A stretch of DNA of 64,000 nucleotides from Clostridiales bacterium FE2011 (GTDB lineage Bacteria; Bacillota; Clostridia; Christensenellales; Aristaeellaceae): positions 434,001 through 498,000 of the forward strand of contig CP069418.1 of assembly GCA_017569305.1 (NCBI GenBank), in the 5' to 3' direction. How positions within the stretch are numbered: the stretch's first letter is position 1; each line of letters opens with the position of its first letter. The notes under the pieces were generated by a model. It worked only from the letters and a program-made list of their open reading frames with translations, did no database searches and was not told where the DNA came from. Below, one piece after another: positions 23,801-31,855 of this stretch. Position numbers and translations under genes: made by a program.

Positions 23801-23829
23801 ATCATAATCCCCTTTTTATTATCTGTCAA
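23801..23829 (-). promoter_or_regulatory. Sigma-A promoter of the ferredoxin-PadR operon
   Basis: Minus-strand TTGACA (23824-23829) and TATGAT (23801-23806) with a 17-base spacer, immediately upstream of the operator. Confidence 0.85.
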
Positions 23830-23837
23830 GTAAAAGG

Positions 23838-23867
23838 AAAAAGCTGACAGGATAATCTGTCAGCTTT
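23838..23867 (-). terminator. Terminator of the 147-residue membrane protein gene
   Basis: AAGCTGACAG / CTGTCAGCTT stem followed on the minus strand by TTTCCTTTT. It lies next to the ferredoxin promoter. Confidence 0.75.
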
Positions 23868-23872
23868 GAGAA

Positions 23873-24316
23873 TCAGTATGGATACTGGTAGAGGATCTTG
23901 ACGTATTTGTCCATCCCGTCAAACAGCATCTTTTTCTGTGTTTCTTTGTCCACAGGATTCGATCCCATGCGGTCGTATGCATAGATGCTCATATCGTCCG
24001 GGGTATCCATCGACCATACACGGATATATTTCAGTTTTTCCGGATCATTGTTTTCCTCAACAAACAGCCGGACATATTCCGTTCCGTTTTCGCAGAAAAC
24101 CACCTTTTCACCCCGCACATGCTCCCAGTTTACTTCCGACTGCTCCGCCCGTGTTTTGAGAAAAACCTGCGTATCTTCCGGCAGCTTAACGGCCTCGATG
24201 GCCCTTTCTGCCCGGCGGCACGAGATATAGGGCGCAATGACGCCGACGTAAACCCAGCCGATGATGATCAGTGCACATAACGCAATCACGGCGATTAAGA
24301 GCTTCTTCTCTCTCAT
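23873..24316 (-). CDS. Membrane-anchored protein of unknown function (147 aa)
   Basis: 147 residues, start supported by AAGGAGAG. An N-terminal span (LLIAVIALCALIIIGWVYVGV) is followed by an extracellular domain of about 115 residues containing VKLPEDTQVF and VRLFVEENNDPEKLKY. No family was recognised. Terminator-like GCTGACAGG hairpins lie on both sides, so it is probably a single-gene unit. The fold may be a small alpha/beta domain, which is a guess. Confidence 0.65.
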   Translation of the reverse strand: MREKKLLIAVIALCALIIIGWVYVGVIAPYISCRRAERAIEAVKLPEDTQVFLKTRAEQSEVNWEHVRGEKVVFCENGTEYVRLFVEENNDPEKLKYIRVWSMDTPDDMSIYAYDRMGSNPVDKETQKKMLFDGMDKYVKILYQYPY

Positions 24317-24350
24317 ATACGCTCTCCTTATTCATAAAAATTGTCACACG

Positions 24351-24380
24351 AAAAAAGCTGACAGGAAGTCCTGTCAACTT
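24351..24380 (-). terminator. Terminator of the SH3-domain protein gene
   Basis: AAGTTGACAGGA / TCCTGTCAGCTT imperfect stem followed on the minus strand by TTTTTTCG. Confidence 0.75.
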
Positions 24381-24422
24381 AACGATTGAAACCGCCTTTT
24401 TCTTCCTGATCCGGAAAACGCC

Positions 24423-25892
24423 TTACGGGAAGCTCAGGTAACGGCTCATCATATAACCGATTTCGCCCTTATATTTCACGATTGTCCAGATCTCCCCGCG
24501 CAGGAGGACCTCCACCTTCGTCTTCGCCTTCACCTGGTACAGCACCTTGGCTTCCGGATCGGGTTCCGTCCGCATCCGGACCGCGGAGCTGACCTTGGCA
24601 AAGATGCCTGTTTCCGTATTCACAGGCTCCAGCACACCGCTTTTCCAGATCTCGATATAACGGCCGTCCTCCGTCTCGCACAGATAGATTTCGGTCGTGT
24701 CCGAATGGCTGCTCATGGGAGGCACAACGCCGAATACATTCAGCAGCGTTCCCGCTGGCAGCCCCGCGTATTCTCCATCTTCATAAAAGCGGACGCCCCT
24801 CTCGTCCCCGCCCAGGTCCTGCTTCAGACGCACCTGGGTGATGCCGCTCTGCTCTATATTTTTACCGTCAAAGGACAGATACTCTTTCATAACACAGCCG
24901 GTTAGCCTGTATCCGCCGTTAGGACCGGTGAAAAAGATCACCGCCCACTGGTCGCTCTGGGAGATCACATGTACCGGTATGCCGGAACAGAGTTTCGCGT
25001 GGGAAACCGCGTCCTTGTCCGCGGAGTACCGGACGTTCAGCCGGTCCAGCACGCCTTCGCATTTCACCCAGGCTGTCGGATAGGAATGTGCTCCTTCCGG
25101 ATCCAGGAAGCGTTTTTCCACAAACATCCCATACTCCAGCTGTACCCAGTCTCCCAGGTCCCGCAGAACAGTCACTTCCGTATTTTCTGTATATCCATAA
25201 TAAGTGGACTGTTCATTGTATCCATTCGCCGAGGTCGTAAAGTATACCGGCTCTTTTTCGGAAGCATAAACTGTCTGAACCGGGAGTTTGTCATAGATAA
25301 ACGGGAAATCGCGCTGTTCCGTCGTCAGGTCAGAAACTTTGCGTACCGCGTTTTTCGCCACAAAGCCCGCAGAATAGGCTTCCACCAGGTAATCGTTTCC
25401 AAATTCACCGCATACCCTGACCAGGGTGCCTTTCGCATGGCGGACCAATACATGTTTGTTCTGTGGTGTACTGTAAACAGGCGAATCGTCTTCGATGATT
25501 TCCGCCAGAAAGATATCGCAGGGCAGATTTTTTTCCCATTCAGCATAGTCTGCATCCCATTGATCGTTGTCCATTCCGTCGTGCCATTCCGGTTCCGGAA
25601 TCTGGGAGGATTTTTTCAGATCGATCCACACCGAATAATTGCCGGTCAGATAGCATTCATATCTCCCGTTGGTCTGATCCAGGGACAGTTCGTTGTCATA
25701 TCCGTTGTACAGGATTCCGGCCTTTGTTGATCCTGAAGAAGCCGTATACACGGAGATCCCGTTCCCTTTCTTCACCGCCACATGCAACGGGTTCGAGCCG
25801 GCCAACGCCGTCCCTGCCCACAGAAGCAGTCCAAAGAGCAGCAGCCATACCGGCACAAGCATAAAGAGACGTTTCTGTTTTGTGGTTTTCAT
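24423..25892 (-). CDS. Secreted multi-SH3-domain protein
   Basis: 489 residues from the ATG at 25892, which has ACGGAGG upstream; the longer open frame runs backwards through the YhhN gene and is an artefact. A signal peptide (MKTTKQKRLF basic part, then LLLFGLLLWAGTALAG) leads into several beta-rich segments of bacterial SH3 type. The clearest is the last 65 residues, with SAVRMRTEPDPEAKVLYQVK and TIVKYKGEIGYM. Earlier copies occur near YTASSGSTKAGILY and PVYSTPQNKHVLVRH. Such proteins bind cell wall or other surface polymers. No catalytic domain was seen. Confidence 0.8.
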   Translation of the reverse strand: MKTTKQKRLFMLVPVWLLLFGLLLWAGTALAGSNPLHVAVKKGNGISVYTASSGSTKAGILYNGYDNELSLDQTNGRYECYLTGNYSVWIDLKKSSQIPEPEWHDGMDNDQWDADYAEWEKNLPCDIFLAEIIEDDSPVYSTPQNKHVLVRHAKGTLVRVCGEFGNDYLVEAYSAGFVAKNAVRKVSDLTTEQRDFPFIYDKLPVQTVYASEKEPVYFTTSANGYNEQSTYYGYTENTEVTVLRDLGDWVQLEYGMFVEKRFLDPEGAHSYPTAWVKCEGVLDRLNVRYSADKDAVSHAKLCSGIPVHVISQSDQWAVIFFTGPNGGYRLTGCVMKEYLSFDGKNIEQSGITQVRLKQDLGGDERGVRFYEDGEYAGLPAGTLLNVFGVVPPMSSHSDTTEIYLCETEDGRYIEIWKSGVLEPVNTETGIFAKVSSAVRMRTEPDPEAKVLYQVKAKTKVEVLLRGEIWTIVKYKGEIGYMMSRYLSFP

Positions 25893-25944
25893 CGTCAGCC
25901 ACCTCCGTTTATTGAAACGGGATACAGCATCCATTTCTTCCCAA

Positions 25945-25974
25945 TAAAAAACAGCAGGAAATACATTCCTGCTG
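25945..25974 (-). terminator. Terminator of the YhhN gene
   Basis: CAGCAGGAA / TTCCTGCTG stem followed on the minus strand by TTTTTTATT, eight bases past the YhhN stop. Confidence 0.85.
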
Positions 25975-25981
25975 CCGTTTC

Positions 25982-26644
25982 TCACTTCAAAAACATCAGG
26001 CTCAGGGCAATCAGGATCTGCCCGGCATAATACAGGCTGATGTTTGTTACCCGCAGGCTCTGCTTCGTTTCCTTGCCGAAGGTATTCAGGATGAGGACAA
26101 TATCGCTGAGCAGGAACAGGATGGCCCCGGCCGCGAACACAGCATTGAAGGCCGACGGCGAAACAATCAGGTTCCCGATGGCTACGCAGTTCAGCAGCAC
26201 AATGGCGCCGATATAGACCACGCCGAAGATCTTGAACGCCTTCTTTGCCGTGATCTGCTTGAAAATCCACGTCATCAGCAGGGCTGTGAGGATGACCCCG
26301 GCGATCACGCAGATCCACCAGTGCGCCGCGCCCCTCATCACCGCGACCAGGTACAGGATATGCCCGCTGAGGAATACCAGGATGCCGATCAGGAAGATGG
26401 GCTGTCCTTTTTCAGGAAAGACCAGACGGAGATTCAGCAACACGTCCGCAATGGCGCCCAGCAGCAGGCCGGTTGTGATCAGCTGTGCGGTTTTCGACCC
26501 GTTGGAAAGCAGGAAACCCAGAATCACAAAGCAGGCGGATGCCAGGCCCTTCAGGATTACCGCCGGAACATATTCCTTCTTACTTTCCTTCATCAGGAAC
26601 AATACCATCAGGCACAGGCATACCGGGATCAGCGCATACATCAT
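25982..26644 (-). CDS. YhhN family protein (lysoplasmalogenase-like)
   Basis: 220 residues, seven or eight hydrophobic segments, start preceded by AGGAGG. GLLLGAIADVLLNLR carries the conserved G-D motif of helix 2-3, HILYLVAVMRG and LFLLSDIVLILNTFG the later ones. All fit YhhN (TMEM86) proteins, whose animal members cleave the vinyl-ether bond of lysoplasmalogens. Plasmalogens occur in many anaerobic Clostridia, which makes that role reasonable here but unproven. The promoter is at 26693-26722. Confidence 0.85.
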   Translation of the reverse strand: MMYALIPVCLCLMVLFLMKESKKEYVPAVILKGLASACFVILGFLLSNGSKTAQLITTGLLLGAIADVLLNLRLVFPEKGQPIFLIGILVFLSGHILYLVAVMRGAAHWWICVIAGVILTALLMTWIFKQITAKKAFKIFGVVYIGAIVLLNCVAIGNLIVSPSAFNAVFAAGAILFLLSDIVLILNTFGKETKQSLRVTNISLYYAGQILIALSLMFLK

Positions 26645-26692
26645 CGTCGAATCCTCCTGTATATTCTTTTGATTGTCTTTCTGTCTTTCAGT

Positions 26693-26722
26693 ATCATATC
26701 ACCCATCCCCTTACAGAGGCAA
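26693..26722 (-). promoter_or_regulatory. Sigma-A promoter of the YhhN gene
   Basis: Minus-strand TTGCCT (26717-26722) and TATGAT (26693-26698), 18-base spacer. Confidence 0.6.
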
Positions 26723-26733
26723 GGCAAAACATA

Positions 26734-26838
26734 CTTTCACATCCGGGCGTAAGCACGGATATTTCACATTGAGCCGCAGGCTCAATATTTCACATTTGAC
26801 GAAGTCATATATTTCACATCGCGAAGCGATATTTCATC
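26734..26838. repeat. ATTTCACA-spaced hairpin series, copy 1
   Basis: Four small hairpins in a row, CCGGGCGTAAGCACGG, GAGCCGCAGGCTC, TGACGAAGTCA and ATCGCGAAGCGAT, each separated by ATATTTCACATT or a close variant, with a period of about 27 bases. A second copy with the same order is at 27893-28010. It separates YhhN from the divergent LytTR unit. Confidence 0.8.
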
Positions 26839-26850
26839 CGTTTATGTTTC

Positions 26851-26905
26851 TTTTTCGACCACTTGTCGCAAAACAGTGGAAAACCTTTCCCCTTTCCCAT
26901 ATAAT
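26851..26905 (+). promoter_or_regulatory. LytTR promoter with upstream dyad
   Basis: TATAAT at 26900-26905 with a weak TGGAAA -35 at 26877-26882. Upstream, 26851-26873 holds TTTTtCGAC / GTCGcAAAA, an inverted repeat around CACTT, placed where an activator would sit. The LytTR protein encoded downstream is the candidate binder. Confidence 0.6.
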
Positions 26906-26935
26906 GCAATCACCCGGGAGAAAGGAGCCAGAAAA

Positions 26936-27376
26936 GTGCAGGTTGAAGTCAGAATCGATCCATCGGTCACAGAACCAAAGGTGATTGTCATGGCAAATGA
27001 GCTCACGGAGGAAGTCAATGCCCTGGTACAGGCATTGTCCGAATCCGAGCCAAAGATGATCGCCGGTTTCCGTGAGGACACCGTCACCGTTCTGGACGAA
27101 AAGGATATCCTCAGGATTTACGCCGCGAACGGCAAGGTATACGCCGTGCTTCCCACGGGTGAATACACGCTTCGGCTTCGCCTTTACGAAGCCGAGGAGC
27201 GGCTGAAGTCCTCGCGCTTTGTGCGGATTTCCAACTCGGAAATCATCAACCTGAAAAAGGTCAGGAGCTTTGACCTGAGCTTTACCGGCACAATCTGCGT
27301 CATACTGGCTGACGGAAGCAAAACCTACGTTTCAAGACGTTATGTGTCAAAAATCAAGGAGGTATTGGGCATATGA
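26936..27376 (+). CDS. LytTR family DNA-binding regulator
   Basis: 146 residues from a GTG at 26936 with GAAAGGAG upstream. Residues about 45-146 are the LytTR beta-fold DNA-binding domain (VTVLDEKDILRIYAANGKVYAV, FVRISNSEIINLKKVRSF, SKTYVSRRYVSKIKEVLG). The N-terminal part is too short for a receiver domain, so it belongs to the LytTR group that is controlled by a membrane partner. It overlaps the DUF3021 gene by four bases, the classic pairing in Firmicutes. It probably activates its own promoter. Confidence 0.93.
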   Translation: MQVEVRIDPSVTEPKVIVMANELTEEVNALVQALSESEPKMIAGFREDTVTVLDEKDILRIYAANGKVYAVLPTGEYTLRLRLYEAEERLKSSRFVRISNSEIINLKKVRSFDLSFTGTICVILADGSKTYVSRRYVSKIKEVLGI

Positions 27377-27837
27377 ATAAACAGCTCTGGAATAAAGCGC
27401 TGCGGCGCGCCCTGATCGGCATGCCCATCGGACTGCTGATCAGCACCGTGATTACCATTATCATTTCCCTGTGCAAGGGAGACGGACATTACTATGCGGT
27501 TGTCCCCGCGTTGATTGAGGACTGCGGTTCCGAAATCAACGCCGTACTGATCCAGTTTATCTGCTCCCTGCTGTACGGCGCGGTCTTCGCCGGCGCGACC
27601 GTCATCTGGGAAACAGACTGGAGCCTGACGAAGATGACCGTGGTTCACCTGCTGGTGGTCGCCCTGATCACCCTGCCGATCGCCTATTTCATGCAGTGGA
27701 TGAAGCACAGCCTTGGCGGCTTCCTGACCTACATCGGCATCTTCCTGGCCATCTACGCGGCCATCTGGATTATTGAGTACAACCGCATGCGCAAAGGCGT
27801 CAACGACCTGAACCGGAAAATGAAAGAGAACGTATGA
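27373..27837 (+). CDS. DUF3021 family membrane protein, partner of LytTR
   Basis: 154 residues with four membrane spans. MNKQLWNKALRRALIGMPIGLL and the WSLTKMTVVHLL segment are typical of DUF3021. In known pairs this protein inhibits or senses for the adjacent LytTR regulator at the membrane. The start codon overlaps the LytTR stop (ATGA), so the two are translated together. A strong terminator lies five bases after the stop. Confidence 0.9.
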   Translation: MNKQLWNKALRRALIGMPIGLLISTVITIIISLCKGDGHYYAVVPALIEDCGSEINAVLIQFICSLLYGAVFAGATVIWETDWSLTKMTVVHLLVVALITLPIAYFMQWMKHSLGGFLTYIGIFLAIYAAIWIIEYNRMRKGVNDLNRKMKENV

Positions 27838-27842
27838 TCTTC

Positions 27843-27873
27843 ACCGTCCGCTTCGCGCGGGCGGTTTTTCTTT
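27843..27873 (+). terminator. Terminator of the LytTR-DUF3021 operon
   Basis: ACCGTCCGC / GCGGGCGGT stem with loop TTCGC, then TTTT. Confidence 0.85.
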
Positions 27874-27892
27874 TACAGAATCAGGAAACAAC

Positions 27893-28010
27893 TTACTCTC
27901 ATATCCGGGCGTAAGCCCGAATATTTCACATTGAGCCGTTTGCGGCTCAATATTTCATATTTGACGGAAGTCAAATATTTCACAAATCAGCGAAGCTGAT
28001 TTATTTCATT
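27893..28010. repeat. ATTTCACA-spaced hairpin series, copy 2
   Basis: Same order as copy 1: CCGGGCGTAAGCCCG, GAGCCGtttgCGGCTC, TTGACGGAAGTCAA and AATCAGCGAAGCTGATT, separated by ATATTTCACA-type spacers. Arm changes are compensated on the other side (for example ATCGC/GCGAT becomes AATCAGC/GCTGATT), so the folded shape is kept. Confidence 0.8.
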
Positions 28011-28025
28011 TACACCCTTACTCTA

Positions 28026-28034
28026 TGCTATAAT
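28026..28034 (+). promoter_or_regulatory. Extended -10 promoter of the PatB-like gene
   Basis: TGCTATAAT, an extended -10 box, about 30 bases before the ATG. No good -35 box is present. Confidence 0.6.
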
Positions 28035-28063
28035 ACTGTCATCTCTTATTTGGGAGGCCTCAC

Positions 28064-29269
28064 ATGAAATACGATTTTACCACCCTTCCCGACCGCCGCG
28101 GAACAAATGCCATTGCCCTGGATGACATCGGACATGAAGGGGCGCCCGGTGCGCCGAAGGAAGGCTTTGACGCCATCCCCATGTGGGTGGCGGATATGAA
28201 CTTTGCCACCTGTCCCGCGATTCAGGAAGAGATTATCCGCCGGGTACAGCACCCGGCCTTCGGATACTTCAATATCTCAGATCAGTATTACCAGTCCATC
28301 ATCCGCTGGCAGGAAAAGCGCAACGGCGTTACCGGCCTGGAAAAGAAACACATCGGCTATGAAAACGGCGTGCTGGGCGGAGTGCTCTCCACCCTGAATG
28401 TGCTGTGCTCCCGCGGAGACAACGTACTGATCCAGACGCCCCATTACATCGGCTTCACCCATGCCCTGCATTATAATGGCTACCATCTCGTTCACAACCC
28501 ACTGGTCAGGGACGCGGACGGCGTCTGGCGGATGGACTACGAGGACATGGAAAAGAAGATTGTGGAAAACAAAATTCACGCGGCCATCTTCTGCAGCCCC
28601 CACAATCCCTGCGGCCGGGTCTGGGAACCGGAGGAGATCCGGAAAGCCATGGAGATCTTTGAAAAGCATGACGTGTGGGTGATTTCAGACGAAATCTGGT
28701 CTGACCTGACCCTCAACGGGCATAAGCACATGCCGGTTCAGTCCGTCTCCGAATATGCCCGGAACCACACCGCCGCCTTCTACGCCCCGTCCAAAACCTT
28801 CAACCTGGCCGGACTGGTAGGCAGCTACCACATCATCTATAACGACTGGCTCCGGGATCGCCAGGGCAAGGCGTCCACCATGAGCGATTACAACAACATG
28901 AACGTACTTTCCATGCACGCACTCATCGGTGCCTACGGTCCGGAAGGCGAAGAATGGGTGGATGAGCTCCGCGAAACCCTGAGCGGCAACATCAACTTTG
29001 CCTGTAACTTTATCCGGGATCACTTCCCGGGCGTCTCCGTCATGAAGCCGGAAGGCACCTATATGCTCTTCCTGGACTGCGAGGAATGGTGCAAGGCCCA
29101 TAACCTGACCATTGATGAGCTGCTGGTTCAGGGAACCGATGTGGGCGTCGCCTGGCAGCCCGGCTGGCTGTTCAACGGTCCCTGGTGTATCCGGATGAAC
29201 CTGGCCCTGCCCCTGTACAAAGTGCAGGAGGCCTTCGGCCGGCTGGAGCAGTATGTGTTCCGGACATAA
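28064..29269 (+). CDS. PatB/MalY-type PLP-dependent C-S lyase (aminotransferase fold)
   Basis: 401 residues, start preceded by TTGGGAGG. IPMWVADMNFATCPAI near the N-terminus, FCSPHNPCGRVW and VISDEIWSDL are fold type I signatures of the MalY/PatB group, and YAPSKTFNLAGL contains the lysine that binds pyridoxal phosphate. These enzymes cleave cystathionine or related thioethers to a thiol, pyruvate and ammonia. A transaminase role cannot be excluded. It is transcribed alone, from an extended -10 promoter to the terminator at 29296. Confidence 0.93.
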   Translation: MKYDFTTLPDRRGTNAIALDDIGHEGAPGAPKEGFDAIPMWVADMNFATCPAIQEEIIRRVQHPAFGYFNISDQYYQSIIRWQEKRNGVTGLEKKHIGYENGVLGGVLSTLNVLCSRGDNVLIQTPHYIGFTHALHYNGYHLVHNPLVRDADGVWRMDYEDMEKKIVENKIHAAIFCSPHNPCGRVWEPEEIRKAMEIFEKHDVWVISDEIWSDLTLNGHKHMPVQSVSEYARNHTAAFYAPSKTFNLAGLVGSYHIIYNDWLRDRQGKASTMSDYNNMNVLSMHALIGAYGPEGEEWVDELRETLSGNINFACNFIRDHFPGVSVMKPEGTYMLFLDCEEWCKAHNLTIDELLVQGTDVGVAWQPGWLFNGPWCIRMNLALPLYKVQEAFGRLEQYVFRT

Positions 29270-29295
29270 TCTTTGGACAGGATCAAAAGCAAACC

Positions 29296-29333
29296 AAACC
29301 TGCGGTGTTCAGTTGTGCTCCGCAGGTTTTTAC
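29296..29333 (+). terminator. Terminator of the PatB-like gene
   Basis: AAACCTGCGG / CCGCAGGTTT stem followed by TTA. Confidence 0.75.
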
Positions 29334-29404
29334 AATTCTGTAAAAAATGCCTGAAACCGTTGAAATGTCTGTACATTAGGCTTTTGGATTTGCGCCTGAT
29401 ATGG

Positions 29405-29410
29405 TATAAT
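29405..29410 (+). promoter_or_regulatory. -10 box upstream of the GGDEF unit
   Basis: TATAAT at 29405-29410 with only a weak -35. The predicted start (about 29417) coincides with the A of an ATG that opens a 42-codon frame ending at 29545, 20 bases before the GGDEF gene. Confidence 0.5.
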
Positions 29411-29565
29411 ACCGCCATGTCAGAAAGTGTACCGGTTATAGATGTAATATCCGGCACAAATGATAAACCGATTCTGACAGTTTCCATGCAATCGTTTTCT
29501 TCGGATCATTTTCAGGTCCGGCGATTGGCTGGAACTTTTGAATAAATTTTCAGGAAGTTGCTTGA

Positions 29566-30771
29566 ATGACCTACTCGACGACCGGCCTGCTGGCCCTGCT
29601 GGTACACGTAATCGTCAACTACGACGTTATACGAAACGCCCACTACCGGAAAGGTACCCCTGCCGCGGACGCATACCGCGGACTGATTCTGGCCGTGGCG
29701 CTGTTCTATATAGCAGATATCCTGTGGGGCGTCTTCTATGACGCCCGTCTTGTTGCGCTTACAACGGCGGACACCGTGCTGTATTTTGTTGCCATGGCCG
29801 CCACCGTGTTCATGTGGACCCGGTATGTGTTCCTTTACCTGAAGCTGAACGGCAAGCTCATGCAGTTCCTTTCCATCGCCGGATGGATGTTCCTGGTACT
29901 GGTGGGCCTGGTCCTGTTCCTCAATATCTTCGCCCCCCTGATGTTCTGGTTTGACCCCGCGGGCAACTACCACGCGGGCATGATGCGGTACATCCTGCTG
30001 GGACTCCAGGTACTGCTGTTTATTGCCACCGCCATCTATGTTTTCGTCGTTTCCCGGAAAGCTGAAAAAGCCATCAAACGCCACTACAAAGCCATCGGAT
30101 CCTTTGGGGTCACGATGACCGTGATGGTTGTGCTTCAGGTGCTTTATCCCCTGCTTCCCATGTATTCCATGGGCTGTCTGCTGAGCGTCTGCATCCTGCA
30201 CACCTTTGTTGTGGGCGATATGAAGGAAGACCGCCGCAAGGAGCTGGAGGAAATACTGGCTCGCGAGCAGCGCCAGAAGATGGAGCTGGGCTCCGCCCGG
30301 CACCTGGCCTATACCGACTCCCTGACCGGTGTGAAGAATACCCATGCCTACGTTGAAACAGAAAAGCACCTGGATGAGCGGATCGCCGACGGAAGCATCC
30401 GGGAATTCGGCGTGGTTGTCTTTGATATGAACGGCCTGAAGCAGGTAAACGACACCCTGGGCCATGAGGCCGGAGACCGGTACATCCAGGAAGCGTGCAA
30501 AATGATCTGCAGGCAGTTCCAGCACAGCCCCGTATACCGCATCGGCGGCGACGAGTTTGTGGCCCTGCTGGAGGGAGAAGACTACCGGAACCGGTCAATC
30601 CTGATGTCAGCCTTTGAAACCCATGTGGAGATGAACGTTCATTGCGGCAATGCCGTGGTTGCCAGCGGCCTGGCGGAGTTCCGGCCCGGCCAGGACAACA
30701 GTTACCGCCGTGTGTTTGAGCGGGCAGACCGGCATATGTATGAACGTAAGAGCATCCTGAAGGCAATGTAA
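29566..30771 (+). CDS. Membrane-bound diguanylate cyclase (GGDEF)
   Basis: 401 residues. About six membrane spans occupy residues 5-215, a helical linker (DRRKELEEILAREQRQKME) follows, and the GGDEF domain is at about 245-400. LAYTDSLTGVKN, VVVFDMNGLKQVNDTLGH and the intact RIGGDEFVALL show an active cyclase that makes cyclic di-GMP from GTP. The RxxD inhibitory site normally five residues before GGDEF is absent (QHSPVYRIGG), so product inhibition is unlikely. The sensor part is of the 6-7TM kind without a named ligand. The APH-like gene starts one base after the stop. Confidence 0.93.
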   Translation: MTYSTTGLLALLVHVIVNYDVIRNAHYRKGTPAADAYRGLILAVALFYIADILWGVFYDARLVALTTADTVLYFVAMAATVFMWTRYVFLYLKLNGKLMQFLSIAGWMFLVLVGLVLFLNIFAPLMFWFDPAGNYHAGMMRYILLGLQVLLFIATAIYVFVVSRKAEKAIKRHYKAIGSFGVTMTVMVVLQVLYPLLPMYSMGCLLSVCILHTFVVGDMKEDRRKELEEILAREQRQKMELGSARHLAYTDSLTGVKNTHAYVETEKHLDERIADGSIREFGVVVFDMNGLKQVNDTLGHEAGDRYIQEACKMICRQFQHSPVYRIGGDEFVALLEGEDYRNRSILMSAFETHVEMNVHCGNAVVASGLAEFRPGQDNSYRRVFERADRHMYERKSILKAM

Positions 30772-30772
30772 T

Positions 30773-31855
30773 ATGAACTATCCTCAAGATTCTTTTCAGA
30801 CAGGCGACCGGTTCCCGGAAGGGGTTCCGGTTCCCCGGCGTGCGGATATTATCCCGATCCTCAGGGATTACGGTATATCCTGTACAGGGGCAATACGACT
30901 GATCGATACTACGCGGAGCCCTTCTGATATCCGGTTGAATTATATCATCGGAAACAAGTGGGTGCTCCGTTTCTGTGTCGCACCGGATATGACGGAATCA
31001 AGACTGGATGACCTGTCCCGGCTGGTGCAGAGATATCTGGAATCCGGTATCTGCTGTCCCCGTTTCCTGGCTGATCCTTTTGGAAACTACCTGCATTCCT
31101 GGAACGGAATGAAATGCTATCTGACCGAATATATCGACATGCCGCTTGCCGGCAGCGAGGATATAAAGAACAAGCCGGAGCTTGTGCATGAGATACAGGC
31201 TTCCGTTGCCCGCTTTGCACAAAGAAACAAAAACGCAGATCTGTCGCCCGTTATGGGTATGTACAGTCTTTTTGACCTGTCCCCTTTTGACCTTCCCGGC
31301 GGCATTGATGAAAAGCAGGAGAACTTCAACACGCTGATCAGTCTCCTGAAGGATCTGAAGCAAGATGCTCTCGCGGAGAAGCTGCAGGCACGGCATGAGG
31401 ATATCCGGAGCAAGCTGAAATCCGTATACAGAGAGCTGCCGAAATGCGTCTTCCAGGGTGATGAGAACTTCTCCAATATCCTGATCGACGCGGATCAGCA
31501 TTTTGCCGGATTTATCGACTTCAACCTGGCCGGAACAGAAGTCATTGTTAATCAGCTGGTCAATCTGGCAGGCTTCGATTACGATGAGGAAAACAAAGAA
31601 CCGGAGACTGCAAGTCTCCGGCTGAATAAAGCGCTTCTTTCCTATCGGGAGCAAATGAGCGCCATGCTCCGGATCTATCAGGCTGATGATCTGGAAAGGC
31701 AGGCCCTCGTATGGTATGCCTGGATTGTCATGATTGCCCAATGGCCGGTATTATGCTATTTCAGGTATGCCCTCGGCACCGATCTGAAAAGTGAAATACT
31801 CAGCCTGCTTTCATTGATTGCCAAACTGCCCGAAGAGCAGCTGGCTGTCATCTGA
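30773..31855 (+). CDS. APH-family kinase-like protein
   Basis: 360 residues. VFQGDENFSNILID and FAGFIDFNLAG correspond to the catalytic and metal-binding loops of aminoglycoside/choline kinase folds. The usual HGDxxxxN reads QGDENFSN, and the DFD-type motif reads DFN, so activity may be altered or the substrate unusual. The N-terminal lobe (NYIIGNKWVLRFCV) has a nucleotide-binding strand with a candidate Lys/Arg. The ATG follows the GGDEF stop by one base, so the two are co-translated; a link between them is inference. The frame ends flush with a convergent gene. Confidence 0.75.
   Translation: MNYPQDSFQTGDRFPEGVPVPRRADIIPILRDYGISCTGAIRLIDTTRSPSDIRLNYIIGNKWVLRFCVAPDMTESRLDDLSRLVQRYLESGICCPRFLADPFGNYLHSWNGMKCYLTEYIDMPLAGSEDIKNKPELVHEIQASVARFAQRNKNADLSPVMGMYSLFDLSPFDLPGGIDEKQENFNTLISLLKDLKQDALAEKLQARHEDIRSKLKSVYRELPKCVFQGDENFSNILIDADQHFAGFIDFNLAGTEVIVNQLVNLAGFDYDEENKEPETASLRLNKALLSYREQMSAMLRIYQADDLERQALVWYAWIVMIAQWPVLCYFRYALGTDLKSEILSLLSLIAKLPEEQLAVI

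Noticed and set aside
26734..26838. Possible CRISPR array, because of regular spacing
   Set aside because: The conserved part is the spacer between different hairpins, only four units exist, and no cas gene is present.
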